Source of the DNA: JACNJF01 sp050288105
GTDB lineage: Bacteria > Pseudomonadota > Gammaproteobacteria > GCA-001735895
NCBI GenBank assembly: GCA_050288105.1
Contig: JBNKDE010000012.1
Coordinates: 124,001-188,000, forward strand
Length of the DNA stretch: 64,000 nucleotides
Reading direction: 5' to 3'
Positions within the stretch are counted from its first letter, which is position 1. Every line of letters starts with the position of its first letter. Position numbers and translations under genes: made by a program. Positions 10,701 through 18,912 of the stretch are shown one piece after another. The notes beneath the pieces are model-generated. The model was not told where the DNA came from. It saw only the letters and a program-made list of their open reading frames with translations, and did no database searches.

Positions 10701-11536
10701 CAGATATGGTACCCATTATTCGCAACCCGGAAGTCCCCCGAGAAGATCGCGACTCGGTATTTTATTTCCCAGGCTGCGGTTCGGAACGTCTGTTCAGTCA
10801 GGTAGGCCTGGCAACTATTGCCATGTTATACGAAGCTGGTGCTAGAACCATATTGCCACCTGGTTACCTGTGTTGTGGTTATCCGCAGATTGCCGCGGGA
10901 CATGAAGAAAAAGGGCACCAGATAACAACGCAGAACCGTGTACTGTTTCATCGTGTTGCCAATACACTGAACTATATGGACATAAAAACGGTTATTGTTT
11001 CCTGTGGTACCTGCCTGGATCAGCTGGAAAAATACGAGTTCGAACGAATCTTTCCCGGTTCACGTATTATGGATATCCATGAATACCTGGTTGAAAAAGG
11101 CTTTGAGATCAAGCAGGACTCTGGCACGCGATATATTTATCACGATCCCTGTCACAGCCCGATCAAGAATCAGCAACCTATCGAAGTTGCCAGCAAACTG
11201 ATGCGTCAGTCAGTAGAGCTAACAACGCGCTGCTGTAGTGAATCCGGTACCCTCGCGACTGCACGGCCGGATATTGCTCACCAGTTATTTAATCGCAAAC
11301 TGGAGTCCATGCAACAGGCCAGGGAGGTCGTGCAGGCAGGCGACAGCACGGTGCAGGTAAAATGCCTGACATCCTGTCCAGCCTGCCAGCAAGGGCTGTC
11401 GCGTTATGAGAAATTGACCGGCATGAATACCGATTACATTGTGGTCGAGCTGGCGCGCCTGAACTATGGTGAAAAATGGCTGGAAACCTTCCTGACCAAG
11501 ATGTCTCATGGTGGGATGGAGAAGGTGCTTTTATAG
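7727..11536 (+). CDS. FAD-linked dehydrogenase fused to Fe-S/CCG heterodisulfide-type domains (DUF3683 N-terminus)
   Basis: A 1269-aa fusion that joins functions usually split between GlcD-like and GlcF/GlpC-like subunits. The order is: an N-terminal DUF3683-like region (about 1-140); a PCMH-type FAD-binding domain (about 155-300, with ARGGGTGYTGGAIPL); the FAD-oxidase C-terminal domain with HMHAGDGNVH near 680; two [4Fe-4S] cluster motifs, CLRCGKCKPEC near 801 and CTTCHKCLNPCP near 864; and two CCG cysteine-rich domains (FPGCGSERL and YLCCGYPQ near 1015-1050, then HDPCHSP, CCSESG and SCPACQQG). It probably oxidises a 2-hydroxyacid such as D-lactate or 2-hydroxyglutarate and passes electrons to the quinone pool. 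The substrate cannot be read from sequence. It is monocistronic as far as can be seen. Confidence 0.88.
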   Translation: MSDRIREIPYNYTSFTDKEIVFRLMGECWWDVLNQLRGERKTGRSARMLFEVLGDIWVVRRNPYIQDDLLADRKRRDQLTQALYHRLEQIKLRADDNQQALELLDAARKTVKDYENWLSWLAEQRVRIKRKLSRITKKDNVDFSGLARVSHTTDATDWRVEHPMVVLHPDSEDEIAHLVQGCIELGLTIIARGGGTGYTGGAIPLYENTAVINLEKLEKLGEVKEVSLPGSDIKVHAIDAEAGVVTRRVADRAALQKLAFAVDPTSQDASTIGGNIAMNAGGKKAVIWGTTLDNLLSWKMVTADANWLEVKRLNHNMGKIHLQEMVEFEITRYDRRKGKVIGNPEILRIPGATFRKVGLGKDVTDKFLAGLPGIQKEGCDGLITSATFVLHPIPEFTRTVCLEFFNQDAGKDVAAIVEIKNLIDQTDGVLLAGLEHLDARYIKAVQYSTKANRSDQPRMLLLADIISDDDDLLASTCSAVVELANKRQAEGFIAVSKAARERFWSDRKRTAAISAHTNAFKINEDVVIPLENLSEYSRGIEVINIRQSISNKVEICLGLKKYLLELQHKLNQSSEPDELFISKIDFALTRLSAQIAQWEQWLGHFETPASQFADQLNFEINEGDRVIDCLLRNQLTISYRDQVKKQLDEIFSGLEYADIRKKFARIHEEIKDSRLFVALHMHAGDGNVHTNIPVHSDNYEMLHQAELIVDEVMQLATSLDGVISGEHGIGLTKVQYLEADKLEAFARYKQQVDPEQHFNKGKLLSGSGLTNAYTPSLRLLEQEAIILEYSEMGDINDSIKNCLRCGKCKPECMTHIPRANMLYSPRNKILATGLIIEAFLYEEQTRRGLSNRHFDELNDVADHCTTCHKCLNPCPVNIDFGDVTIAMRTLLTNNKQRRKSLGSILAIWFLNLQDPSLINWSRKLMLQWGFKSIRTLRMVLKTLGIAPKRYEQARASTGKPIVKQQIVNFVRNPVQANVPNKTMRQILVADDPDMVPIIRNPEVPREDRDSVFYFPGCGSERLFSQVGLATIAMLYEAGARTILPPGYLCCGYPQIAAGHEEKGHQITTQNRVLFHRVANTLNYMDIKTVIVSCGTCLDQLEKYEFERIFPGSRIMDIHEYLVEKGFEIKQDSGTRYIYHDPCHSPIKNQQPIEVASKLMRQSVELTTRCCSESGTLATARPDIAHQLFNRKLESMQQAREVVQAGDSTVQVKCLTSCPACQQGLSRYEKLTGMNTDYIVVELARLNYGEKWLETFLTKMSHGGMEKVLL

Positions 11537-11548
11537 AATTTTAAATTT

Positions 11549-11580
11549 AACCACAGAGCGCACAGAGAACAGGGAGGTTT
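11549..11580 (+). repeat. CACAGAG-type repeat, copy 1
   Basis: AACCACAGAGCGCACAGAGA followed by ACAGGGAGGTTT. It sits directly before the GxxExxY gene, and its AGGGAGG end lies where that gene's ribosome binding site should be. It matches copy 2 behind the gene and an inverted copy at 12111-12152. Confidence 0.75.
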
Positions 11581-11583
11581 GAT

Positions 11584-11961
11584 ATGTATGTTAATAATAG
11601 TGAATTAACGGGGAAGGTGATTGGGCTTGCTGTTGAAGTACATAAAGAGTTAGGACCCGGTTTGTTAGAGTCAGCTTATGAGAAATGTCTGGCTTACGAA
11701 TTAACATCTCATGGGATTCAGCATGACATACAAAAACCCTTACCTTTACGCTATAAGAAGGTGGATATTGACTGTGGTTATAGGCTTGATTTTTTGGTCG
11801 AAGGCAACTTAATAGTTGAGTTGAAAAGTGTTGAGTCGCTTACGAAATTACATGAGGCTCATCTTTTGACCTATATGAAGCTGGCCAAAATACCTCTAGG
11901 ACTATTAATAAATTTTAATACAGGGCTTTTAAAGAATGGTATTAAAAGGTTTGTTCTCTAA
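11584..11961 (+). CDS. GxxExxY-family protein (PD-(D/E)XK nuclease-like fold)
   Basis: A 125-aa protein of the GxxExxY family, often grouped with PD-(D/E)XK nuclease folds; its cellular role is not known. The family signature is present in ELGPGLLESAYEKCL. A plausible PD-(D/E)XK core is YRLDFLV followed by VELKSVE (acidic residue, then E-x-K). The start ATG is 3 bp behind the AGGGAGG of the flanking repeat, which serves as Shine-Dalgarno sequence. The gene is visibly AT-richer than its neighbours and is bounded by CACAGAG-type repeats, so it was probably acquired as a unit between the dehydrogenase and rlmKL. Confidence 0.85.
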   Translation: MYVNNSELTGKVIGLAVEVHKELGPGLLESAYEKCLAYELTSHGIQHDIQKPLPLRYKKVDIDCGYRLDFLVEGNLIVELKSVESLTKLHEAHLLTYMKLAKIPLGLLINFNTGLLKNGIKRFVL

Positions 11962-11975
11962 GGTAAAAAGCATTT

Positions 11976-12008
11976 AACCACAGAGTTGACAGGGGACACA
12001 GAGGTTTT
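11976..12008 (+). repeat. CACAGAG-type repeat, copy 2
   Basis: AACCACAGAGTTGACAGGGG followed by ACACAGAGGTTTT, in direct orientation to copy 1, starting 14 bp after the GxxExxY stop codon. Confidence 0.75.
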
Positions 12009-12110
12009 AAAAAGTGGAAATGATCTTTACAGATCTTTTTGCTAATTCATTAATGTAGATTTGGACAGTTAGATAAATGAAGTTAAATATAGTTTTATAC
12101 AAAGGTTCTT

Positions 12111-12152
12111 TCTCTGTGTCCTCTGTGTTCTCCGTGGTGAGATAATAAAACC
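12111..12152 (-). repeat. CACAGAG-type repeat, inverted copy 3
   Basis: Read on the minus strand this contains CACCACGGAGAACACAGAGG then ACACAGAGA, the same motif family as copies 1 and 2 but inverted. It ends right at the rlmKL start codon, so the repeat forms the 5' leader of that gene, which lacks a clear Shine-Dalgarno sequence here. Confidence 0.7.
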
Positions 12153-14381
12153 ATGACACAATCCCACAATTTTTTCGTAACCGGTCACAAAGGCTTTGAA
12201 ACCGCATTGTTTCACGAGGTCAGAGAAATACTCTCTAAAGCCAATGACCCTGATATTCAGATTAAGAAAGTTTACGGTGGTATAGAGTTAAGAGGGACAG
12301 TTGAGCTCGCCTATAGAGTCTGCATATTTTCGCGTCTGGCGAACCGGGTATACCTGCCGCTAAAAACCTTTAAGGCCGAGAATGAAGAGATTCTGTATCA
12401 GCAGGTTTATGATATCGACTGGTCAAAGCATCTGACATCACGCCATAGTTTTTCAGTCGCAGCAACTCTATCACGTTCTGATATTCACCATAGTCACTAT
12501 GCCTCTTTAAAAGTTAAGGATGCAGTAGTCGACTATTTCAGGAATACGGTCAACAGTCGTCCCATAATTGAAAAGGAACGCCCTGATGTACGTATCCATT
12601 TAATTATTCATAAAAACACCGCAACCTTGAGTCTGGATCTTTCCGGTCAGTCGCTGCATCGACGGGGCTATCGCCTACAGCATAGTGGGGCACCGTTGAA
12701 AGAGAACCTGGCTGCCGCTTTACTAATGCAGTCTGGCTGGTCACGCGAAGCATCCAGTACACATAGTTTGATAGACCCTATGTGCGGCTCCGGTACCTTT
12801 GCTATAGAAGCCGCGATGATGGCTGCAAATATACCGCCGGGACTGGATCGAGACTATTTCGGTTTTCTGCGCTGGTTGGGACATGATAAAGCACTGTGGG
12901 AAAGTTGCCTGGAGCAGGCAGAGCAGGGTATAGATCCCGCACCGGATTGTGAAATCCTCGCCAGCGATATCGACAGTCGGGCACTCGAGATCGCCAGGGA
13001 CAATGCGATGCGTGCAGGTGTCGACGACCTGATCCAGTTTACACAACGGGACATTAATGAATTAACGCCACAGGGTATTAAAAAAACGCCCATCATAATC
13101 ATTAATCCCCCTTACGGTGAGCGCTTACAGGCCGAGCAGGGACTTGCCACACTATATTCCCAGATGGGAAAAGTGTTTAAGGGCTTTGCTGAGTCGGGCA
13201 CCCAGGCATCGTTAAATATCATTTCAGCTAACCCGGATCTATTACATCGATTACGGCTTAATCGTAGCTATAAAAAATCGGTTAACAATGGTCAGTTAAG
13301 CTGTGTGTTTGCTTCTTTTGATATACAGCAATCACCTTCACAACCTGATCAAACTACTGAAACAGCTGTACGCTCGGTAACTGAAACCATAGCCATAGAC
13401 GCGCAGGACCAGGAAGCTAACGCGCTGTTAAATCGCCTTAAAAAGAATGATAAACACCTGTCTAAATGGGCGAAGCGTAACCAGGTCAGTTGCTACCGTG
13501 TGTACGATGCGGATTTACCTGAATTTTCATTCGCGCTGGATTGCTATCGCAGTAGCCTGCAATTAGATCGAGTCTGGTACCATTTACAGGAATACCAGGC
13601 GCCTAAAACCATAGAAGCCGAAAAGGCTGCACATCGTATACAACTGGCTCAGCAGGTGATCAAAAACTACTTCAATATCGATGAGCGGCAACTGTTCAGT
13701 AAATTAAGGCAGCGTCAGCGGGGTAAGCAGCAATATGAAAAACAGGGACGGCAAGGCGACCTGTTACAGGTAACTGAAGGTGCTGCGCAACTGCTGGTTA
13801 ACCTGGAGGATTATCTGGATACCGGTTTATTCCTTGATCATCGCACAACTCGGCAACGTATCTTTGAACAGGTTCAGGGCAAATCATTCCTCAATCTATT
13901 CTGCTATACCGCCTCGGTAAGCGTCCAGGCTGCCCTGGGTGGGGCAAGCGAAGTAGTGAGTGCGGATATGTCGGCTACCTATATCAACTGGGCTAAGGAA
14001 AATTTTGAATTAAATAATCTGGTGGATGATAAAAAATACCAGTTCCTGCAGTGGGACTGTATCGAGTTATTACGGCAGCCCAAACGCTATGGTATTAGCC
14101 GAAAATTTGATCTCATTTTCCTGGATCCGCCTTCTTTTTCGAATTCCAAGAAGATGAAGGAAATTCTGGATATAGAGCGTGATCATGTGAAACTCATCCA
14201 ACAATCTATGGATCTACTTGAAAAAGATGGCATGCTGATATTCTCAACTAATAAGAAAGGATTCAGGCTCAACGCCGAGGTGTCACGACGTTATCAGGTA
14301 AAAGATATTACCGCGCAAACCATACCGGAAGACTTTAAACGCCGACCCAAAATCCACCAGTGCTGGGAGATAGGTTTTTGA
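12153..14381 (+). CDS. rlmL: Bifunctional 23S rRNA m2G2445/m7G2069 methyltransferase RlmKL
   Basis: A fused two-domain rRNA methyltransferase acting on the large ribosomal subunit during assembly. The 742-aa protein has an N-terminal THUMP region (about 1-165), then a first SAM-dependent methyltransferase domain with the GSGT-type motif MCGSGTFAIEAA and the catalytic NPPYGERL (near 317-324), corresponding to RlmL. The C-terminal RlmK half has FLNLFCYTASVSVQAALGG and FLDPPSFSNS (near 655). Length and order match E. coli RlmKL (about 700 aa). Its TGA stop shares one base with the ATG of selU, so the two are likely translationally coupled. Confidence 0.95.
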   Translation: MTQSHNFFVTGHKGFETALFHEVREILSKANDPDIQIKKVYGGIELRGTVELAYRVCIFSRLANRVYLPLKTFKAENEEILYQQVYDIDWSKHLTSRHSFSVAATLSRSDIHHSHYASLKVKDAVVDYFRNTVNSRPIIEKERPDVRIHLIIHKNTATLSLDLSGQSLHRRGYRLQHSGAPLKENLAAALLMQSGWSREASSTHSLIDPMCGSGTFAIEAAMMAANIPPGLDRDYFGFLRWLGHDKALWESCLEQAEQGIDPAPDCEILASDIDSRALEIARDNAMRAGVDDLIQFTQRDINELTPQGIKKTPIIIINPPYGERLQAEQGLATLYSQMGKVFKGFAESGTQASLNIISANPDLLHRLRLNRSYKKSVNNGQLSCVFASFDIQQSPSQPDQTTETAVRSVTETIAIDAQDQEANALLNRLKKNDKHLSKWAKRNQVSCYRVYDADLPEFSFALDCYRSSLQLDRVWYHLQEYQAPKTIEAEKAAHRIQLAQQVIKNYFNIDERQLFSKLRQRQRGKQQYEKQGRQGDLLQVTEGAAQLLVNLEDYLDTGLFLDHRTTRQRIFEQVQGKSFLNLFCYTASVSVQAALGGASEVVSADMSATYINWAKENFELNNLVDDKKYQFLQWDCIELLRQPKRYGISRKFDLIFLDPPSFSNSKKMKEILDIERDHVKLIQQSMDLLEKDGMLIFSTNKKGFRLNAEVSRRYQVKDITAQTIPEDFKRRPKIHQCWEIGF

Positions 14382-15496
14382 TGTCACGTTCTGATACCGA
14401 AGACTATGCTACCTTATTTCTATCGGATACGCCGATGATGGACGTGCGTGCGCCGGTAGAGTTCAATCAGGGAGCCTTCCCGCATAGCATCAATGTCCCG
14501 CTACTGGATGATGAACAACGCGCGGCGATTGGTAAGCGCTATAAGGATGCGGGTCAGGATGAAGCGATAGAGCTGGGGCTAAAGCTGGCCACGCCTGAGA
14601 TTCGGGAAAGTCGTTTGCAACAGTGGAAAGCATTTGTTGAACAACACCCCGAGGGTTATCTGTACTGTTTTCGAGGTGGTTTGCGTTCTCGAACCACCCA
14701 GGCCTGGTTAAAGGAACAGGGGATAGAATATCCACTGATTAAAGGTGGCTACAAGGCTATGCGCAGTTATTTACTGCAGCAACTGGAAATCAGCCAGCAG
14801 CAGATTCCATTCGTCATCCTTAGCGGTATGACCGGATCAGGTAAAACCCGCGTGCTGATAAAAACCCGCCATCACGTTGATCTTGAAGGCCTTGCCAATC
14901 ACCGTGGCTCGGCATTTGGTCGAGATGTGAATGATCATCAACCTGCACAAATCGATTTCGAAAACCAGTTATCAATTGCCTGCCTCAAACACCGCCATCA
15001 GTATCCGGAAGTGCCAATACTGCTGGAAGATGAAGGCAAAATGATAGGGCGTATTGTTACGCCTGTAGCGTTTTATCAAAAAATGGAAAACTCACCACGC
15101 ATATTCCTTGAGCGCTCGCTACAGCAGCGAGTCGACATTATCCGTGAAGATTATATTGAATTTAACTGGCCGCAATACCAGCAGCAATTTGCACAGCAGG
15201 CAGATGCAGAGTTTAGTCGTTTTGTGCTGGACAATTTGTCTCGTATAAAGAACAGACTGGGTGGTGAAAGGTATCAGAATATACACCAGCTGTTTTCGAA
15301 TGCATTGTCCATGCTTTTCGATAGTGGTGATAGTCATGGTTTTGATGCCGGGATTCAGCAGTTGCTGGAAGAATATTACGACCCCATGTACCAGTATCAA
15401 TTAAAAAAGAAGCCGGTAGAGATTGTTTTTAAAGGTCCGGAAGAAGATATTTTACAATGGGCATCGGAAAATATAGCATCGTCAGAACCAGCCTGA
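14381..15496 (+). CDS. selU: tRNA 2-selenouridine synthase
   Basis: Also called MnmH or YbbB. It converts the 2-thiouridine at the wobble position of certain tRNAs to 2-selenouridine through a geranylated intermediate, using selenophosphate. The protein has an N-terminal rhodanese domain with the active-site cysteine in YCFRGGLRSRTTQAWL (C96) and a P-loop domain with SGMTGSGKT (about 148-156). I start at ATG 14381, inside the TGATG junction with rlmKL, rather than at the GTG at 14360, because this gives the family-typical N-terminus and a one-base overlap. Its presence implies that selD exists elsewhere in the genome (inference). Confidence 0.93.
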   Translation: MSRSDTEDYATLFLSDTPMMDVRAPVEFNQGAFPHSINVPLLDDEQRAAIGKRYKDAGQDEAIELGLKLATPEIRESRLQQWKAFVEQHPEGYLYCFRGGLRSRTTQAWLKEQGIEYPLIKGGYKAMRSYLLQQLEISQQQIPFVILSGMTGSGKTRVLIKTRHHVDLEGLANHRGSAFGRDVNDHQPAQIDFENQLSIACLKHRHQYPEVPILLEDEGKMIGRIVTPVAFYQKMENSPRIFLERSLQQRVDIIREDYIEFNWPQYQQQFAQQADAEFSRFVLDNLSRIKNRLGGERYQNIHQLFSNALSMLFDSGDSHGFDAGIQQLLEEYYDPMYQYQLKKKPVEIVFKGPEEDILQWASENIASSEPA

Positions 15497-15510
15497 CGCG
15501 GGTTTGAAAA

Positions 15511-15999
15511 ATGAAAACATTACTTCTGGTTAGACATGCAAAATCTTCCTGGAAAGATCAGTCACTACCTGATCAGCAGCGGCCATTAAATAAAAGAGGC
15601 CATGCCAGTGCGCTGGACATGGGGCAGAGGTTAAGTCAACGGCATATTGAGATTGAACGCATCATCTCCAGTCCGGCACTGAGAGCCCTGACCACGGCAC
15701 GATACCTGGCTGATGCGATAGGTTTCGATCAGGATGAGATCCTGGTTGATTCAGAGCTGTATTTTTCAGGCGTGCAATCTATGCTCACATTGGTGCAGCA
15801 TTGCGATGCTGAGATCAATACCTTAATGCTGGTCGGCCATAACCCCGATATGACCAGCTTTTCCAATTATCTCAGTGGTTATCACACCTCAAATATGCCT
15901 ACCTGTGCGATTTCGACCATTGAGTTTGATAGGGAGTGGAAAAATATCTCCAGATCGTCGGGCACTTTACTGGATTATGATTATCCAAAGAAAATGTAA
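15511..15999 (+). CDS. sixA: SixA-like phosphohistidine phosphatase
   Basis: A 162-aa histidine-phosphatase-superfamily protein. The RHG motif is LLVRHAKSSWKD at the N-terminus (catalytic H9), with the second conserved histidine in MLVGHNPDM and the arginine-containing segment ISSPALRALTTARYLA between them. SixA proteins remove phosphate from phosphohistidine, in E. coli from NPr of the nitrogen PTS. The start lies 14 bp behind selU on the same strand, so it is probably the third gene of the rlmKL-selU-sixA run. Confidence 0.85.
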   Translation: MKTLLLVRHAKSSWKDQSLPDQQRPLNKRGHASALDMGQRLSQRHIEIERIISSPALRALTTARYLADAIGFDQDEILVDSELYFSGVQSMLTLVQHCDAEINTLMLVGHNPDMTSFSNYLSGYHTSNMPTCAISTIEFDREWKNISRSSGTLLDYDYPKKM

Positions 16000-16114
16000 T
16001 AAGAAATACAGTCACAGAGAAACCATACCTGTCATCCTGTAATCGTTATGTCCATGACATGACACGGGCTTCGCAACGGTAGCGTTAAACGCTACAACAA
16101 TAATAGCTAAGGCG

Positions 16115-18244
16115 ATGAAAAAAATTCTGCTTCTTGTTGTTTTAATAGTCATTGTCATGCTCTTTTTCAGTTTCGACCTGGGGCAGTATCTAACGCTGGG
16201 CTATATAAAATCACAACAGCAGATCATTCATGATTATTACCAGCAGAATAGTCTGTTAACCGTGCTGTTGTTTTTCATTTTATACGTCCTGATTACCGCC
16301 ATTTCATTACCGGGCGCTGCTGTTATGACACTGGCTGCTGGTGCAATCTTTGGACTGTTGACGGGCGTTGTTGTTGTATCTTTCGCCAGTTCGCTGGGTG
16401 CCACCTGCGCTTTCCTGGTCTCGCGCTATATCATGCGCGATGCAGTCCAGCAGCGATTTGCCGAAAAATTAAAAACCATTAATCAGGGGATCGAGAAGGA
16501 TGGTGCGTTTTATCTGTTTGCACTACGCCTGGTACCCGCATTTCCATTCTTTATCGTTAACATGGTGATGGGCTTGACGCACCTGAAAACCAGGACCTTT
16601 TACTGGGTGAGCCAGTTGGGTATGCTGGCAGGCACCATCGTGTATGTAAATGCTGGCACACAGCTTTCACAGATCAACGCGCTGAGTGATATTGCCTCAG
16701 CTGAAATTATTTTCTCTTTTGTTTTACTGGCATTGCTACCTTTTATAGGTCGTAAGATTATCGATACCATTAAGTTGAGAAAAGTCATGCAAGCCCATCC
16801 CCGGCCAGCAAAATTCGATACCAACCTGATTGTGATAGGCGGAGGCTCAGCTGGACTGGTCACTGCCTATATTGCGGCAGCTGTTAAGGCTAAGGTGACC
16901 CTGATCGAGAAACATAAGATGGGGGGTGACTGTCTGAATACCGGCTGTGTACCTTCCAAAGCAATTATACGTTCTGCTAAATTTCTCTCGCATATCGCGC
17001 GTAGTCCGGAGTTTGGTATTAAAAAAGCCGCTGCCGATTTTGATTTCTCTGAGGTGATGCAGCGTGTTCAATCGGTGATTTCAGCAATACAACCGCATGA
17101 CTCAGTCGAACGCTATAGCCAACTGGGCGTGGACGTAATCGAAGGTGAAGCCAGAATCATTTCACCCTATGCAGTCGAGGTTAATGGTCAGACTATTACT
17201 GCACGCAATATTGTTGTTGCTACTGGTGCCAGACCCTTTGTACCTCCAATTGAAGGCATACAGGACATTGATTACTACACCTCAGATAATCTATGGCAGA
17301 TGCGTGACAAGCCTGACAACATGTTAGTGCTGGGTGGCGGCCCAATAGGCTGCGAACTGGCACAGAGCTTTAACCGTTTGGGAATAGCGGTCACTCAGGT
17401 AGAAATGATGGATCGGATTATGATGCGCGAAGATCCGGAAATCTCTGAAATGGTGACCAAACAATTTATCGCAGAGGGTGTGGATGTTCGGGTTGGCCAT
17501 AAAGCAAAAAAATTCATCCAGCGCGATGGTCAAAAGATACTGATTGCTGAATATCAGGGACAGGATGTTGAGCTGCCATTCGATAGTCTGCTGGTGGCCG
17601 TTGGCCGTGCGCCAAATACTCAGGGTTTTGGGTTGCAGGAGCTGGGCGTTAATCTGACACCGCGTGGTACCATCGAAGTCAATGAATACCTGCAAACCAG
17701 TATTCCGACCATCTATGCCTGCGGAGATGTGGCTGGACCCTATCAATTTACCCATACTGCAGCGCATCAGGCCTGGTATGCCTCGGTTAACTCCCTGTTT
17801 GGAATATTCAAGCGTTTTAAGACCGATTATTCCGTTATCCCATGGGCGACCTTCACCGAACCCGAAGTTGCCCGAGTAGGCATCAATGAACTTGAGGCCA
17901 GAGAACAGGGTATTGCATACGAGGTGGCAACCTTTGGCATCGATGATCTGGATCGGGCTATTGCTGATAGTGAAGCTCATGGACTGGTTAAGGTATTAAC
18001 CGTACCTGGTAAGGATAAAATCCTCGGTGTGACCATTATGGGTGAACATGCCGGTGATCTTATTGCGGAATACGTGCTGGCGATGAAGCATGGCCTGGGA
18101 CTGAATAAAATCCTTGGCACGATCCATATCTACCCGACGCTGGCAGAAGCCAACAAGTATGTTGCCGGTGAATGGAAACGTGCGCATGCGCCGAAACGCG
18201 TACTGCATTGGGTTGAAAGGTTTCATCGCTGGTTACGAGGATAG
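16115..18244 (+). CDS. TVP38/DedA-type membrane domain fused to FAD-dependent pyridine nucleotide-disulfide oxidoreductase
   Basis: A 709-aa fusion. Residues 1-220 form an inner-membrane TVP38/VTT (DedA-like) domain with about six hydrophobic segments and the family glycine-rich stretch GAAVMTLAAGAIFGLLTG. Residues 235-709 are a class I flavin disulfide reductase like MerA or dihydrolipoamide dehydrogenase: FAD motif IVIGGGSAGLVTA, redox-active pair in GGDCLNTGCVPSKA (C273/C278), NAD motif VLGGGPIGCELAQ, FAD motif IYACGDVAGP, and the dimerisation domain ending with HIYPTLAE. The reductase half lacks an N-terminal HMA domain and the C-terminal vicinal cysteines of true MerA, so mercury reduction is unlikely. 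The substrate is unknown, and the fusion suggests a membrane-tethered reductase. Confidence 0.9.
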   Translation: MKKILLLVVLIVIVMLFFSFDLGQYLTLGYIKSQQQIIHDYYQQNSLLTVLLFFILYVLITAISLPGAAVMTLAAGAIFGLLTGVVVVSFASSLGATCAFLVSRYIMRDAVQQRFAEKLKTINQGIEKDGAFYLFALRLVPAFPFFIVNMVMGLTHLKTRTFYWVSQLGMLAGTIVYVNAGTQLSQINALSDIASAEIIFSFVLLALLPFIGRKIIDTIKLRKVMQAHPRPAKFDTNLIVIGGGSAGLVTAYIAAAVKAKVTLIEKHKMGGDCLNTGCVPSKAIIRSAKFLSHIARSPEFGIKKAAADFDFSEVMQRVQSVISAIQPHDSVERYSQLGVDVIEGEARIISPYAVEVNGQTITARNIVVATGARPFVPPIEGIQDIDYYTSDNLWQMRDKPDNMLVLGGGPIGCELAQSFNRLGIAVTQVEMMDRIMMREDPEISEMVTKQFIAEGVDVRVGHKAKKFIQRDGQKILIAEYQGQDVELPFDSLLVAVGRAPNTQGFGLQELGVNLTPRGTIEVNEYLQTSIPTIYACGDVAGPYQFTHTAAHQAWYASVNSLFGIFKRFKTDYSVIPWATFTEPEVARVGINELEAREQGIAYEVATFGIDDLDRAIADSEAHGLVKVLTVPGKDKILGVTIMGEHAGDLIAEYVLAMKHGLGLNKILGTIHIYPTLAEANKYVAGEWKRAHAPKRVLHWVERFHRWLRG

Positions 18245-18313
18245 GGTGTTTTCTGCTTGTTATCTGGCATAATGAGGGTCGGTCCATATTGATCGTAAAT
18301 CGGAGGGAGTAAA

Positions 18314-18742
18314 ATGAAACTCAGTGAGTTGTTACAAAACCGTACCGGCGAAGTTTACCGAATCAAATCCACTGACAGCATCACGAATGCTGCAAGCATC
18401 ATGACCCAGCATAAAATTGGCGCACTGTTTGTCGAGGATGATCAGACCAAAATCATCGGGGTTATTTCCGAACGCGATATCGTCGCAGGTATCTCTCAAC
18501 ATCCAGATAATCTACTCAATCTTACGGTCGCTGACCTTATGACTACAGAGCTGGTTCGTTGCCAGCCTGGTAATACCGTGAATGAAGCCATGAGTATGAT
18601 GACTGACCGGCGCGTTCGGCATTTGCCTGTATTCGAAGGCGATAAACTGGTTGGTCTGGTGAGCATAGGTGATCTGGTCAAATACCGTATCATAGAAGTC
18701 CAGTCAGAAGCTGATGCGATGCGTGCTTATATCGCATCCTGA
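18314..18742 (+). CDS. CBS-domain protein
   Basis: A 142-aa protein made of two CBS motifs, the first around IGALFVEDDQTKIIGVISERDIV and the second around VRHLPVFEGDKLVGLVSIGDLV (together one Bateman module). Such stand-alone modules bind adenosine nucleotides and act as energy or redox sensors for partner proteins; the partner is unknown here. A strong Shine-Dalgarno (GGAGGGAG) lies just before the ATG. It is 69 bp downstream of the membrane reductase and could share its transcript. Confidence 0.9.
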   Translation: MKLSELLQNRTGEVYRIKSTDSITNAASIMTQHKIGALFVEDDQTKIIGVISERDIVAGISQHPDNLLNLTVADLMTTELVRCQPGNTVNEAMSMMTDRRVRHLPVFEGDKLVGLVSIGDLVKYRIIEVQSEADAMRAYIAS

Positions 18743-18912
18743 TTGACCTGAATGAGTGCTGTTAACCGTCCATAAGAGGAGGTATTACCCAAATAAATCT
18801 TACTATTCCTATAGCTTTTAATAACAAAAAACTGTGATAAACCAGATGCGTGATATGCACCCGTTTACTCAACAGGGTTACACGCCATTACTATTAACCA
18901 AGGAGATCAAAA

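Noticed and set aside
11584..11961. GxxExxY gene considered as a toxin of a toxin-antitoxin pair
   Set aside because: No partner ORF beside it, and the family signature is clear; the flanking sequence is repeat DNA.
16079..16095. Inverted repeat GTAGCGT/ACGCTAC before the membrane reductase gene, considered as a terminator
   Set aside because: Only 7 bp and not followed by a T-run; could be an operator but nothing supports it.
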